Positions 60,001 through 62,589 of a stretch of DNA of 64,000 nt are shown here, piece after piece. Source of the stretch: Panorpa germanica (Eukaryota > Arthropoda > Insecta > Mecoptera > Panorpidae); the NCBI GenBank assembly GCA_963678705.1, contig OY783208.1:5084001-5148000 (forward strand), written 5' to 3'. Position numbers and translations under genes: made by a program. Numbering within the stretch: the first letter of the stretch is position 1; every line of letters starts with the position of its first letter. The notes under the pieces are model-generated. The model was not told the origin of the DNA. It ran no database searches and saw only the letters and a list, made by a program, of their open reading frames with translations.

Positions 60001-61352
60001 AAGCCCGATTAGATCCCCAATTGGGGTTTAATTGTGAACCAAGCTAATGGCAGGTTCTCACTTGGGTGACACAAATACTAATGTTATATTATTATTTATA
60101 TTTTGATACATAGGGTTTTTTAACAGAAAGTTTTTTTAAAACAAAATGAAACAAGGAATTTACATAAAAATAGTTCAAATTTTGATTGTATTAGAAAGAG
60201 TAAGGTTTGGCAAATATGAATGGAACATGATATCGGACAAATGTCCACCACGACCACGCGGACAGATGTCGATTCTTTTAATGAAATTTTCAATCACTTT
60301 TACAGATCTACCATTATCATAATAGATTTTTGTTATTTTAATGCGATAAAGTTTAAATTTATATGAATGTACAACATATTAAGTTTATTGTGTGAAAATT
60401 AAAAGACGATTGGAGTAAAACTGTCGGAGATATAGAGTTTTAAGTCTTCACCTCTCTGGTCTGGTTTTGTCTTTCTTTAAAACTTTTAAACGCGTTTTTC
60501 TCACACTTAGCTTTCTCAGAGTCGGTGTCCTGTCTAGCTAAAAATCTACTGCACAGATACTTTTGAAATTTTCGACACTCCTTCTTTACATAAATGCCGA
60601 GGTAACGCTGTCGAGTTTTTTCCTGAAAAATCAGTATTTTGACTTCTAAGTGCTGTAAATAATTGAAAAACCAATAAAAGAAAAAAACTCAACAGGGTGT
60701 CCTGCAGAAACTTATCAACTAATAAAATCATTTTGGTTTTTTGATTTCAAATAATCCAGTGATGAGTTATGAGGGACACCGCAATGAAACTTTTTTTTGT
60801 GACGTCACCGGAGATTCGCTGTCAATGGCTCATTTCTGGATATTTATTTATGAAAATTTCACAACGTATTCTTTAAATGTTATTTTATCTTGTAGTAATT
60901 ATAGAAATAATTATATATTGCCTGTGTCGTCAAAAAACAATATCGAAAATATGCTTTTTTTAATATGTTTTTATGTAGTCTTTAAAAAAGAGAGGTCTAT
61001 CACCGTCGTTGCGATGATATTTGGCAGATATTGTGTTTCATTACTAACCTCAGAGTTTGTACTTTAGATTAAAATAAAAATATCAACGCTTTTCATGGAA
61101 ATATTGCGTTTATTATTGATTTAAAATGGAACCCAATAAAAATTCATAATTTTTTTGTTTAAGGTCCGAGAAAGTAATGAGTTCAAACTAGAAGAAGATC
61201 TCTACTCTAAGCTGGTGTTCTTATTCCGATCTCCAGAGACTTTGGTGAAGTTCACGCGTCCTCTTGGGTTCTATGAGGCTGCAAATCAGGACTACGTGGA
61301 CGAATATGATGATGAAAGGGAAGCCGATGAATCTCACATCCAAATTAAATAA
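17864..61352 (+). CDS. Piezo: Piezo mechanosensitive cation channel, C-terminal half (22 exons, one exon missing)
   Basis: Piezo is a trimeric, mechanically gated non-selective cation channel of the plasma membrane. Exons recognisable by homology and GT-AG sites encode, in order, the intracellular basic helix and DYYMF segment, a variable linker, blade helices, the anchor ([13 protein letters not shown]), the outer pore helix, the extracellular cap, the inner pore helix and the C-terminal domain with [11 protein letters not shown]. Splice phases agree at nearly every junction, and the total is about 3.8 kb of coding sequence. About half of a typical 2,500-residue Piezo is present; the N-terminal half must lie left of the window. 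Oddities: a TAG ends the exon at 19823-19968; an exon is missing where an errantivirus sits (30733-39176); an antisense duplicate exon lies near 50.4 kb; and the boundaries at 53639 and 58527 are weak. Introns are packed with transposons. The allele as written cannot encode the full channel without recoding. Confidence 0.95.
18037..18985 (+). other. Piezo intron with repeat D copy
   Basis: No exon is visible. The part at about 18470-18640 (GGTTTTATTAGTGTCGCA to ATGAAAAATATATAAATGTT) is repeated at about 62960-63110 in the same orientation. At 18723-18733 lies a tRNA-like B box on the minus strand, without a foldable tRNA around it. Confidence 0.6.
18989..19566 (+). mobile_element. Family A MITE, right end truncated
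   Basis: It starts at GGGCTTGTGTCC preceded by AT and follows the family to TATAGTACAGTTTTG, where it loses the right terminal repeat. Confidence 0.88.
19823..19968 (+). CDS. Piezo: Piezo exon: [10 protein letters not shown] segment, ends in TAG
   Basis: It joins the preceding exon in phase (ACA G + CT) to give the Piezo-typical [15 protein letters not shown]. The exon ends GGC TAG and then the donor gtaaaa. The following exon starts in phase 0, so the TAG at 19966-19968 is in frame and unavoidable with this donor. Confidence 0.88.
20105..20815 (+). mobile_element. Family B repeat, near full-length
   Basis: It begins GAGTTTACCCCCGTCGCAATG, where GTCGC-AAT-GCGAC can form a short hairpin, and ends TTGGAACATAATAATATAGG. 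The internal block TTTCAACTTTCTATCTTTTA is shared with all copies. There is no ORF, terminal inverted repeat or clear target duplication; class unknown. Confidence 0.75.
20996..21163 (+). CDS. Piezo: Piezo exon: QLLTTFVNV-like linker
   Basis: 56 codons in phase 0, starting [18 protein letters not shown], then a Ser/Pro-rich linker ending in APAPGP before CCG/gtaagt. It is part of the variable intracellular linker between blade units. Confidence 0.85.
21405..22700 (+). mobile_element. Jockey-type LINE reverse transcriptase fragment, split by a family A MITE
   Basis: The left part (21405-21628) encodes pieces of the reverse transcriptase palm with frameshifts ([15 protein letters not shown]). 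The right part (22211-22700) encodes the downstream region ([41 protein letters not shown]) to the C-terminus. Family A element 21629-22208 sits between them and its removal with one AT restores the reading across the junction. The fragment is dead. Confidence 0.9.
21629..22208 (+). mobile_element. Family A MITE inside the LINE fragment (580 bp)
   Basis: Complete termini GGGCTTGTGTCC and GGACACAAGCCC flanked by AT. A small internal deletion removes part of the left arm. The known reading frame of the host LINE shows that AT was duplicated on insertion. Confidence 0.93.
22840..23310 (+). mobile_element. Family B repeat, partial
   Basis: It lacks the GTCGCAATGCGAC start, contains CAAAATTTCAACTTTC, and ends ACCTGGAACATTCTAATATA just upstream of a Piezo exon acceptor. 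Confidence 0.7.
23339..23537 (+). CDS. Piezo: Piezo exon: acidic intracellular linker
   Basis: It begins [14 protein letters not shown] in phase 0 and is rich in Asp, Glu and Ser, ending KIVTTS plus one base before gtaagt. Low conservation is expected here; identification rests on phase continuity with both neighbours. Confidence 0.82.
23880..24350 (-). mobile_element. LINE 3' end fragment (pyrimidine-rich on plus strand)
   Basis: A degenerate relative of the fragment at 28440-28770: the minus strand keeps the CGGAAC...GTGCAGG-like Cys/His block and the KRWMAE-like region near 23950. It is heavily mutated. Confidence 0.6.
24357..25065 (+). mobile_element. Family B repeat, near full-length
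   Basis: It starts TAGAGCTTACCTCGTCGCAA and ends ACTTGGAACATTATAATATA. Same internal order as the 20105 copy. Confidence 0.75.
25066..25519 (+). other. Piezo intron, no feature seen
   Basis: AT-rich intron ending in a plain TTTACCATTCAACAG acceptor. I see no repeat termini here. Confidence 0.5.
25520..25671 (+). CDS. Piezo: Piezo exon: blade helix RFLIALVES
   Basis: CAACAG acceptor; it completes a Gln codon and reads [19 protein letters not shown], then [19 protein letters not shown] and KEKAELK. It corresponds to the membrane-associated helix before the long variable loop in insect Piezo. It ends AAG/gtatgt in phase 0. Confidence 0.92.
25811..26870 (+). mobile_element. Family B repeats, rearranged (two or more pieces)
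   Basis: One copy starts near the degenerate GTAGCAAGCGACG at 25829 and runs to about 26290. A short inverted piece follows (26300-26440, reading TTTCTGAAAATTTTCTATTT toward TAAGCGTCC), then another copy in plus orientation ends ACTTGGAACATTATAATATA at 26870. The pattern suggests nested insertion. Confidence 0.65.
26898..26989 (+). CDS. Piezo: Piezo exon: variable loop 1
   Basis: TTTTTAG acceptor; phase 0 entry gives [17 protein letters not shown], ending HRN plus two bases of a Leu codon before gtaagt. It lies between good Piezo exons and joins both in frame; the sequence itself is poorly conserved. Confidence 0.75.
27000..27596 (+). other. Piezo intron, no feature seen
   Basis: Non-repetitive as far as I can tell. 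No coding frame or terminal repeat is recognised. Confidence 0.45.
27597..27749 (+). CDS. Piezo: Piezo exon: basic variable loop
   Basis: It completes the Leu codon and reads [18 protein letters not shown], ending SIDMDD plus two bases before gtatat. The strongly basic loop is in phase with both neighbours. Confidence 0.78.
27880..28420 (+). mobile_element. Family A MITE, both ends degraded
   Basis: It begins at the TAAATGTTGACGGAGATATAG block and ends GACATAGGACA without the final CAAGCCC. Confidence 0.82.
28440..28770 (-). mobile_element. LINE ORF2 C-terminal fragment
   Basis: Read on the minus strand, it gives [20 protein letters not shown], a C-x2-C-x8-H-x4-C motif common at the C-terminus of non-LTR reverse transcriptases, then [20 protein letters not shown] and a stop. 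Related fragments lie at 23880-24350, 41110-41540 and 54330-54560. Confidence 0.78.
28965..29115 (+). CDS. Piezo: Piezo exon: transmembrane helix [12 protein letters not shown]
   Basis: It reads [14 protein letters not shown], then [20 protein letters not shown] and YCVLFLHQ, the start of a blade transmembrane unit. It ends CAG/gtatgt in phase 0. Confidence 0.95.
29225..29975 (+). mobile_element. Family B repeat, near full-length
   Basis: It begins near GAGCGTCGCGCGACGTC, a variant of the terminal hairpin, and ends CACCTGCGACATTATAAATA. Internal blocks are as in other copies. Confidence 0.72.
29976..30615 (+). other. Piezo intron, no feature seen
   Basis: It includes a short imperfect direct repeat (AGTGATACGAATCACCATTC and AGTGATACGATTCGCATCAC near 30339-30380). 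No exon or mobile element end is visible. Confidence 0.45.
30616..30732 (+). CDS. Piezo: Piezo exon: [13 protein letters not shown] transmembrane helix
   Basis: 39 codons in phase 0: [20 protein letters not shown], then [18 protein letters not shown]. This is one of the most conserved Piezo blade segments. It ends CAG/gtaaac. The exon that should follow (the next helix, ending in a His-Arg pair) is not found. Confidence 0.96.
30733..31084. other. Intron remnant upstream of the errantivirus, expected Piezo exon absent
   Basis: I read this stretch in all frames for the expected helix exon and found none. It runs directly into the truncated 5' LTR without the usual flank. Confidence 0.6.
31085..31272 (+). 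repeat. 5' LTR, left part missing
   Basis: It matches the 3' LTR from GTCTTAATCTAATTAG to the end with few differences. The roughly 107 bp that should precede it (GTGTTATAGCACACATTCC onward) are absent and replaced by unrelated sequence. Confidence 0.92.
31272..31290 (+). other. Primer binding site
   Basis: TGGCGCAGTCGGTAGGATA lies directly after the LTR end AATT. It is the tRNA-primer site typical of 17.6/297-like errantiviruses. Confidence 0.85.
31812..32888 (+). CDS. gag: Errantivirus gag
   Basis: A 358-codon intact frame starting [19 protein letters not shown]. The middle has the Gag capsid-like segment ([35 protein letters not shown]). There is no zinc knuckle, as is usual in this group; instead the C-terminal half is rich in Asn, Gln, Pro and Arg, and the end is a Glu-rich stretch. 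The pol frame overlaps it in the -1 frame near the stop, implying ribosomal frameshifting. The protein would form the particle core. Confidence 0.9.
   Translation: MANFTGYLNYIKEFNGENSLAEFIKHCQIIIQNFGQFPTEDEDRLEAKKHNALILMGIKSKIVGKAEATLENRDIDDWDDLKKLLITHFDNHKSETSLIRDLMLLKQDINETALSFYDRCIKIQNDLINSIRISKPTVTIQYAKMETYANLTLESFLTGLNDPLGCQLRLQSLSKMEDALKLIVREDTLKTSRIQQNKLMRPDIKPIKTPQQFLQKNFYPNFDKPKINPVFQNHIPKYNSQNTSTYRNPTNPHNNPPQPKTSIQTNVWNKKPNQPIRRHWTPMDTNSGNRVQSNWRPQFSRPGQNYIAEELNFTEEQEEEQEEEYQEYDFSQYTEYQHEEERRRNVNFHVDSSITENK
32870..34754 (+). pseudogene. pol: Errantivirus pol, part 1: protease, reverse transcriptase, RNase H (broken)
   Basis: The protease active site LLIDTG lies at about 32951-32968 in the -1 frame relative to gag. 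A frameshift near 33080 moves the reading to the frame that holds the reverse transcriptase ([26 protein letters not shown], and the catalytic YLDD near 33908-33919) and the start of RNase H ([11 protein letters not shown]). Two TAA codons at 34449-34451 and 34521-34523 interrupt RNase H, the rest of which ([18 protein letters not shown]) continues in the same frame to a stop at 34752-34754. At least three lesions make it non-functional. Confidence 0.93.
34772..36925 (+). CDS. pol: Errantivirus pol, part 2: integrase with long C-terminal extension (catalytic residue lost)
   Basis: 717 open codons in a frame shifted relative to the RNase H part. After a variable acidic spacer comes the HHCC zinc domain (HEGKTQHRG, then NNCSTCKQC) and the RNase H-fold core ([36 protein letters not shown]). 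The position where errantiviral integrases have the first catalytic Asp reads LHIYTFG, with Tyr, so strand transfer is probably lost. The last roughly 210 residues go beyond the usual integrase; they contain a tandem duplicate of about 35 residues (NPTSNELNE and NPTPNEFNE blocks) and a domain I do not recognise, starting near [14 protein letters not shown]. Confidence 0.9.
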   Translation: MTAADALDNDSSSLYNNPDDTERSEVNTPVLEPLPEIVANERPNSITEHPPVIQIPSEEISEDSNTMHSKEDSTPGITISEDPLETKRNQIIIISEPTPMQCKNTKIDGKEQIKLSIQGNQEKHDLLIFTLTKLNPNKTYYIHCDDNIYKIYNDLKINTFDKYKLIRCIKRVSIETDPDDQKYIIQQYHEGKTQHRGIDATYKLICERYTWSSLRKDVENFINNCSTCKQCKYNRKPIRAPLNNTETPERPFEKLHIYTFGIDNTQFLTIIDVFSKYTQAYKIANRSSTEIADKLITYFSHHGIPNHITMDGGTEFSNNLIKELLELHKIEIHITTPYRHESNSPIERAHSTILELYRIVKHKHDLTPETIMKYAIIGYNETPHSSTTYKPFEIINGHLQTKSVLLMDYDKTLMDLYTQNHKTKISTLYSKIKEINSNRKEQVITKRNATVKDPNVKQGDIVYLNTKSKQGKSRIKNTGPFNVLEVSDTYIAKIENLKNKKLREAHVDNLVKTKLKNPTSNELNEEGSNVLFECTTLPVDNIEKNKMKNPTPNEFNEKRINVLFERTTLPVVKSKTDYILHLVHDKFNPRDEKPRYYNGFAKLIAKDTPNFEYVLNKAKRTNNLVEGLYKLTRGRTFEHTINLVCNQQNCLDKLAKFLKEFENSPTKLIIRMPPIAQGLFTRTKEEVLEVFKRHGPTKHKYIMHSNPEIQMNYLFIN
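37062..38681 (+). CDS. env: Errantivirus envelope-like fusion protein
   Basis: A 539-codon intact frame. A furin-type RREKR site at 37284-37298 is followed by [15 protein letters not shown], a fusion-peptide-like segment, then a heptad-rich region. A C-terminal hydrophobic helix ([16 protein letters not shown]) is followed by a basic cytoplasmic tail. This layout is that of the baculovirus F-like Env of insect errantiviruses, which mediates membrane fusion. It is normally made from a spliced RNA, so the true start may lie upstream. That env is open while pol is broken is notable. Confidence 0.9.
   Translation: MQLGTAQNIKEYWTLVKKIDLDPLIKYYNHVHLTREDIKMKLEKKKFTTYGHSTAVMDILDMKISRKFKQILPTRREKRGFIDGLGTVWKAIGGNLDANDGERINLALETLDNKQETLNKAISKQIKLTNDILDQFKSALHTIDSNQEELDKRTKFLMNDIDKLQHQVFNIFITESIGLVSQSMQLLLHLLRTIEADITFAKLNTLSASILEPDHLLAELQAIKEHVDTIKHSKLPYDITSENIQQYETISKVKAYTNKNLIVFVINIPLVNPNIFTYYKLYPIPIPYNNKFQMIIHRTQYTIVNEYKHVDFNAPCKEIYNNQFLCKLSEPLNIEETTCEIELIQNQPTSKCQPLVISLTGIKIQNIEFNTWMLITNDETSGTLICSSQRDIRLQGTYIIHLARDCQFSVSDNTLQYMDIEEKVEAWNTISLPKIPEIQNKHLNISTVTNLKHLDLGNVDKLQTTLALLPEDFDDRRISDYVHIINYTLLPILFIIITIVVYKIIKYFKRIKIIKNENAQEIDSKNIEELQKPFATFEA
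38702..38996 (+). repeat. 3' LTR (complete)
   Basis: It begins GTGTTATAGCACAC after the purine tract and ends CTTTAATT, followed by ATAT. It contains TATATAAG in U3, two copies of a CTGCATCGTGCAGA-like hairpin block, and AATAAA-like signals in AAATAAATATT. Confidence 0.9.
39177..39368 (+). CDS. Piezo: Piezo exon: AMLKYLGQW segment
   Basis: TTGCAG acceptor; the exon needs two preceding bases (phase 2), then reads [20 protein letters not shown] and a Thr/Ser-rich linker ending STVF plus AG before gtttgc. The exon at 30732 ends in phase 0, so direct joining would shift the frame and hit a TGA after 14 codons; an intervening exon is therefore required. Confidence 0.93.
39740..40445 (+). mobile_element. 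Family B repeat, near full-length
   Basis: It begins AGAGTTTACACCTGTCGCAA with the GCAAAGCGAC variant of the hairpin and ends near ATATACACCTGGGA. The middle is shortened at the CCC-rich block. Confidence 0.72.
40596..40849 (+). mobile_element. Tc1/mariner-like MITE (254 bp), CCCAG ends
   Basis: Terminal inverted repeats CCCAGTAAACATTTTGG and CCAAATTGTTTACTGGG. The flanks are CA on both sides. A longer relative sits at 43057-43899 and a one-ended relative at about 58827. Confidence 0.8.
41110..41540 (-). mobile_element. LINE 3' end fragment, degenerate
   Basis: A pyrimidine-rich plus strand resembling the fragments at 28440 and 23880, including the TTAATGTGCTC block (minus: GAGCACATTAA). 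Too mutated to translate. Confidence 0.55.
41551..41594 (+). CDS. Piezo: Piezo micro-exon (44 bp)
   Basis: ATTGCAG acceptor and CAG/gtaagt donor. It reads [14 protein letters not shown] after completing an Arg codon. Phase matches both neighbours exactly; the sequence is variable loop. Confidence 0.85.
41671..42373 (+). mobile_element. TTAA-flanked DNA transposon, copy 1 (695 bp)
   Basis: Ends GGAGGTACAGGACGT and ACGTCCTGTACCTCC, bounded by TTAA at 41671-41674 and 42370-42373. No transposase ORF is seen, so it is non-autonomous. TTAA duplication suggests the piggyBac or Kolobok superfamilies. Confidence 0.88.
42651..42780 (+). CDS. Piezo: Piezo exon: variable loop SPSYIQHF
   Basis: TTTCAG acceptor and AGA/gtaagt donor. 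It reads [19 protein letters not shown], then [17 protein letters not shown]. In phase with the 44 bp exon before and the acidic exon after. Confidence 0.87.
42817..44288 (-). mobile_element. Family A MITE carrying a nested CCCAG element
   Basis: Left terminus GGGCTTGTGTCC preceded by AT; right end reads ACACAAACCC. The family sequence is interrupted between CTCTGCTCTATGTA and TATTTATATATC by the element at 43057-43899. Confidence 0.88.
43057..43899 (+). mobile_element. Tc1/mariner-like element nested in a family A MITE (843 bp)
   Basis: Ends CCCAGAAAACAATTTGG and CCAAAATGTTTACTGGG, with a TA duplication at 43055-43056 and 43900-43901. No transposase frame is seen. Nesting shows that it moved later than the family A copy. 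Confidence 0.85.
44881..45063 (+). CDS. Piezo: Piezo exon: acidic loop (has an antisense duplicate at 50.4 kb)
   Basis: TGTTTAG acceptor; it completes a Glu codon and reads [18 protein letters not shown], then a run of Asp/Glu and FPSIILLG. The donor GG/gttggt is inferred: it is the only GT giving the phase 2 needed by the next exon with the frame still open, and the inverted copy keeps a GT at the same place. Another GT in the right phase (45013) is weaker. Confidence 0.82.
45348..46373. mobile_element. hAT transposon (non-autonomous, ZBED5-like transposase remnant) with 8 bp target duplication
   Basis: The element 45356-46365 has ends CAGCAGTTCTCAAACTTT and a matching CTTTGAGAACCGCTG, and is flanked by AGTTAGAT on both sides (45348-45355, 46366-46373), a perfect 8 bp hAT duplication. 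The inverted arm holds the uninterrupted site at 50179-50186. The minus strand inside keeps the C-terminal transposase: [14 protein letters not shown] in a 117-codon frame, a TGA, then [19 protein letters not shown] and a final stop. This C-terminus is of the ZBED5/SCAND3-like type. N-terminal catalytic parts are missing. Confidence 0.95.
46651..47277 (+). mobile_element. Family A MITE, complete (reference copy)
   Basis: GGGCTTGTGTCC at the left; ACACTAGCCC (one mutated base) at the right, with AT on each side. Its duplicate in the other arm is 49312-49901, so this insertion predates the inverted duplication. Confidence 0.93.
47444..47591 (+). CDS. Piezo: Piezo exon: [13 protein letters not shown] transmembrane helix
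   Basis: ACCTAG acceptor. It reads [20 protein letters not shown], then [20 protein letters not shown] and FGFSSFG before gtaagt, a strongly conserved blade helix. It lies between the two arms of the inverted duplication. Confidence 0.96.
47713..48454. mobile_element. Harbinger-derived MITE (736 bp)
   Basis: The element 47716-48451 has ends GGGCATTATTCTGTA and TACAGAATAAGGCAC with TTA at both sides, and shares internal blocks with the full element at 8901-10842 in inverted order. It holds no transposase. It lies 120 bp after a Piezo exon, between the arms of the inverted duplication. Confidence 0.9.
48785..49270 (+). mobile_element. Family B repeat, both ends eroded
   Basis: It starts near GTGTGTATGATTTGAATTTAA and fades after AATAGCGTAATACACAGAC. 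The hairpin end is missing. Confidence 0.65.
49312..49901 (-). mobile_element. Family A MITE in the right arm
   Basis: Termini GGGCTTGTGTCC and GGACACAAGCCC are intact. It is the duplicate of 46651-47277 with some small deletions. Confidence 0.92.
50384..50566 (-). pseudogene. Antisense duplicate of the acidic Piezo exon
   Basis: On the minus strand it encodes the same [18 protein letters not shown] segment; the protein differs from the plus-strand exon only at the last codons, with few silent changes. Acceptor CTAAAC (minus: GTTTAG) and a donor GT are kept. It is in the wrong orientation to be spliced into Piezo. Confidence 0.9.
51052..51260 (+). CDS. Piezo: Piezo exon: DRALYLRK helix pair
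   Basis: TTTGCAG acceptor; phase 0 entry, ending AAG/gtgagt with two bases of an Arg codon. It contains [37 protein letters not shown] and [13 protein letters not shown], all highly conserved. Confidence 0.97.
51530..51980 (+). repeat. Direct repeat E, copy 1
   Basis: It runs from GTACAACATATTAAGTTTATTG to CTGTGTCGTCAAAAAACA and recurs at about 60366-60950. It contains CCAGTGATGAGTTATGAGGG. No termini are recognised. Confidence 0.82.
52038..52323 (+). CDS. Piezo: Piezo exon: beam end and anchor domain
   Basis: TTTTCAG acceptor. It contains [32 protein letters not shown], and the anchor [16 protein letters not shown] followed by [10 protein letters not shown]. The anchor hairpin couples blades to the pore in known Piezo structures. 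It ends AAG/gtacgt in phase 0. Confidence 0.97.
52333..52562 (-). mobile_element. Family A MITE fragment
   Basis: Right-end half of the family in reverse orientation, starting TTTCTATAAAAGTGTACTAT directly after the Piezo anchor exon donor, without the outer terminus. Confidence 0.8.
52563..53290 (-). mobile_element. Family B repeat, reverse orientation, near full-length
   Basis: It begins CCAATATTATAATGTTCCAA (inverted 3' end) and ends GACTTCGCTTTGCGACGAAAG, the inverted hairpin end. It abuts the family A fragment. Confidence 0.78.
53416..53639 (+). CDS. Piezo: Piezo exon: outer pore helix and start of cap (3' end uncertain)
   Basis: TTTCAG acceptor in phase 0: [18 protein letters not shown], then the outer helix [20 protein letters not shown] and [19 protein letters not shown]. 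The frame stays open to 53760, so the donor must be chosen by phase. The GT at 53640 gives the required phase 2 but is weak (AAC/gtgcac); the GT at 53649 is the next candidate. Confidence 0.9.
53761..54260 (+). mobile_element. LINE reverse transcriptase fragment
   Basis: The segment 53899-54123 translates to [20 protein letters not shown], then [18 protein letters not shown], the thumb region common in endonuclease-type non-LTR elements, followed by frameshifted [13 protein letters not shown]-like sequence. It is preceded by a TCGTAAGAGGCGACTAAAAT block often seen at LINE 5' regions. Inserted just after the outer-helix exon of Piezo. Confidence 0.8.
54330..54560 (-). mobile_element. LINE 3' end fragment, degenerate
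   Basis: Pyrimidine-rich plus strand resembling the LINE fragment at 28440; not translatable. Confidence 0.45.
54640..54835 (-). repeat. Repeat family F copy
   Basis: The block CACTGTTAAGCAAGAGAAGTG and CAGCTGCTGTGTTGACCCAT match the arms near 50860-50940. Confidence 0.75.
54870..55606 (-). mobile_element. TTAA-flanked DNA transposon, copy 2 (729 bp)
   Basis: Element 54874-55602 between TTAA at 54870-54873 and 55603-55606, reverse orientation to copy 1 at 41675. The left end GGAGGTACAGGACGT is intact; the right end reads AACGTTTCCTCC and is decayed. Confidence 0.87.
55683..55864 (+). CDS. Piezo: Piezo exon: extracellular cap, part 1
   Basis: TCAACAG acceptor and GCTG/gtaggt donor. It reads [20 protein letters not shown], then DVAAISW and [11 protein letters not shown], matching the first half of the cap (MTNAY and DVAAV in fly Piezo). 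Confidence 0.92.
56390..56915 (-). mobile_element. Family B repeat, reverse orientation, partial
   Basis: It contains GAAAACGGCTCCGTCAATG and TAATACACATACCAAATTTC in inverted form; the hairpin end is missing. Confidence 0.7.
57165..57520 (+). mobile_element. Family B repeat fragment
   Basis: It starts at CTTCAACTTTCTAGCACAAT and ends in CCACTTTTTTTCC; both ends are lost. Just upstream (57110-57165) is a short piece related to repeat E. Confidence 0.65.
57650..57904 (+). CDS. Piezo: Piezo exon: extracellular cap, part 2
   Basis: TTTCCAG acceptor. It reads [29 protein letters not shown] and [15 protein letters not shown], then MRNAKLQ before gtaagt. FPKFLKVVN is a recognisable cap strand. Confidence 0.94.
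57925..58445 (+). mobile_element. Family B repeat with internal deletion
   Basis: It begins ATTAGAGTTTACCCCCGTTA with the hairpin variant TTACAAAGCGACG and ends ATATACACCTGGAA, about 45 bp before the ambiguous Piezo acceptor. Confidence 0.75.
58527..58815 (+). CDS. Piezo: Piezo exon: extracellular cap, part 3 (acceptor ambiguous)
   Basis: The body contains [29 protein letters not shown] and [17 protein letters not shown], clear cap sequence, and ends ATTGG/gtaagc. The best-looking acceptor (TTTTTCCCCAATAG, exon from 58488) is in the right phase but then meets an in-frame TAG at 58511-58513. The acceptor ATCCAG at 58526 also keeps the phase and avoids the TAG but has a poor pyrimidine tract. 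Confidence 0.88.
59228..59369 (+). CDS. Piezo: Piezo exon: inner pore helix
   Basis: ATTTTAG acceptor in phase. It reads [19 protein letters not shown], the pore-lining inner helix, then [20 protein letters not shown] of the C-terminal domain. It ends CTG/gtaagt in phase 0. Confidence 0.97.
59492..59940 (+). mobile_element. Family A MITE with internal deletion (449 bp)
   Basis: Perfect termini GGGCTTGTGTCC and GGACACAAGCCC, flanked by AT. The left arm is deleted between TTTTTAAAAGTCGATTTTTG and CTGTGGTAATG. Confidence 0.92.
60366..60950 (+). repeat. Direct repeat E, copy 2
   Basis: Second copy of 51530-51980, same orientation, about 120 bp longer because of a segment near 60560-60680 absent from copy 1. 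Confidence 0.82.
61164..61352 (+). CDS. Piezo: Piezo last exon: C-terminal domain and stop
   Basis: TTTAAG acceptor. It reads [37 protein letters not shown] and an acidic tail, then TAA at 61350-61352. RSPETL-KFTR is the invariant Piezo C-terminal signature at the intracellular pore constriction. Confidence 0.97.
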   Translation, partial: VRESNEFKLEEDLYSKLVFLFRSPETLVKFTRPLGFYEAANQDYVDEYDDEREADESHIQIK

Positions 61353-61456
61353 ACAAACAAACATATCCAAATCATTCTTTTTATTTTTCTTTTTTTATAT
61401 TTATTTTATATTTTGTACATACCTGTCTTTATTTTTTTATTTATTTGTTTTAAATT

Positions 61457-61462
61457 AATAAA
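61457..61462 (+). promoter_or_regulatory. Piezo poly(A) signal AATAAA
   Basis: First AATAAA after the Piezo stop, about 105 bp downstream, following a T-rich 3' UTR. Confidence 0.75.
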
Positions 61463-61639
61463 CTTATTTATATCACCTTGATTCTTTGCTATAAACTTCT
61501 ATTTTTAATAGTCGATTGAAATATTGGTGAATAAAACGTATATTGTCGTTTTTAATTTATTAAATATTCAAAAATTGACAGAGATATCTATATTTAAAGT
61601 TTAAATTTTATTTTTCTGCGTAATATTCCTGAAATAATG

Positions 61640-61870
61640 TTATTTATTTTTCGTTTTATATCACGACATTATATTGAAACATTATGGGTCGACGCAACAG
61701 CTGCTATAGATTTGTCGTTTGATTCTGCATCTCTTTTGCACTTCTCTTGTTTAACAGCGATGGTAAAGGTTGGCAAATGGTAGTGGGGAAGAAGGTGAGG
61801 AAGCAATGACTATTTCAAACGTTAATAACTTCTATAATATTGCGAATTGAATAAAAATAATTTAATTGTA
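61640..61870 (+). repeat. Repeat family F copy
   Basis: It contains TATGGGTCGACGCAACAGCT and TTTGCACTTCTCTTGTTTAA, and passes directly into a family A copy. Confidence 0.75.
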
Positions 61871-61874
61871 CTCA

Positions 61875-62550
61875 TTTTTTAGCGGTCGATTTTTCAATTG
61901 TTGATTGAAATTGATGTTAATAAATGTGTATTGGCGTGTCTATTTTATTAAATATCTAAATGTTGACGGAGATAGAGCAATTAAAAATTTGAATTGTAGT
62001 TTTAGCGCTAGAAATGGTCGGCCATATTTGTATGACGTGAAATGCATTTTAACGTCAGTTATTTGTTAAGTAGGTCAGTACTGTGGTAATGTTCTGTAGC
62101 CGTTGGTAGTCAAATAGTCAAGTCAAGTCAAAGAATAATAAGGTTGTATTTTATTTAACCCTGCTAAGGCAGACATAATATTGAAACTTTATTGTTCGTT
62201 GAAATAGCTGTAAATAATATTTGATATTTTGATATATAAATACATATAGCAGAGATTTAAGAGCTGTAAGGTTGGTAACCTGTAAACTTGTCAGAGTTCT
62301 GTCATGAATATGCTATCTCTTTTACGTTATGTTGTATAAGAGATATAGCAACGTTATGTAGTTATAGAGATAGCAACTAGCGGTTGTAAGGTCACATGCA
62401 TTTGGAATGTGTACAACGTTGAATCCCTTTAATAATTAAAGAGACAAAATGACTTTTTTAATTGTTAATATCTCCTAACATATAAGGAGTTATTAAAAAA
62501 TAATTGAACATTTGAGGTTCTAGTAACCCACTTTATCGATATATAGTACA
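61875..62550 (+). mobile_element. Family A MITE, outer ends missing
   Basis: It runs from the CTCATTTTTTAGCGGTC block to GATATATAGTACAATTAG. A short insertion (TATAAGAGATATAGCAACG) lies near 62335-62380. The next copy follows head-on. Confidence 0.85.
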
Positions 62551-62589
62551 ATTAGTAAACAATTCAAACAAATATCAAACAATAAACAA

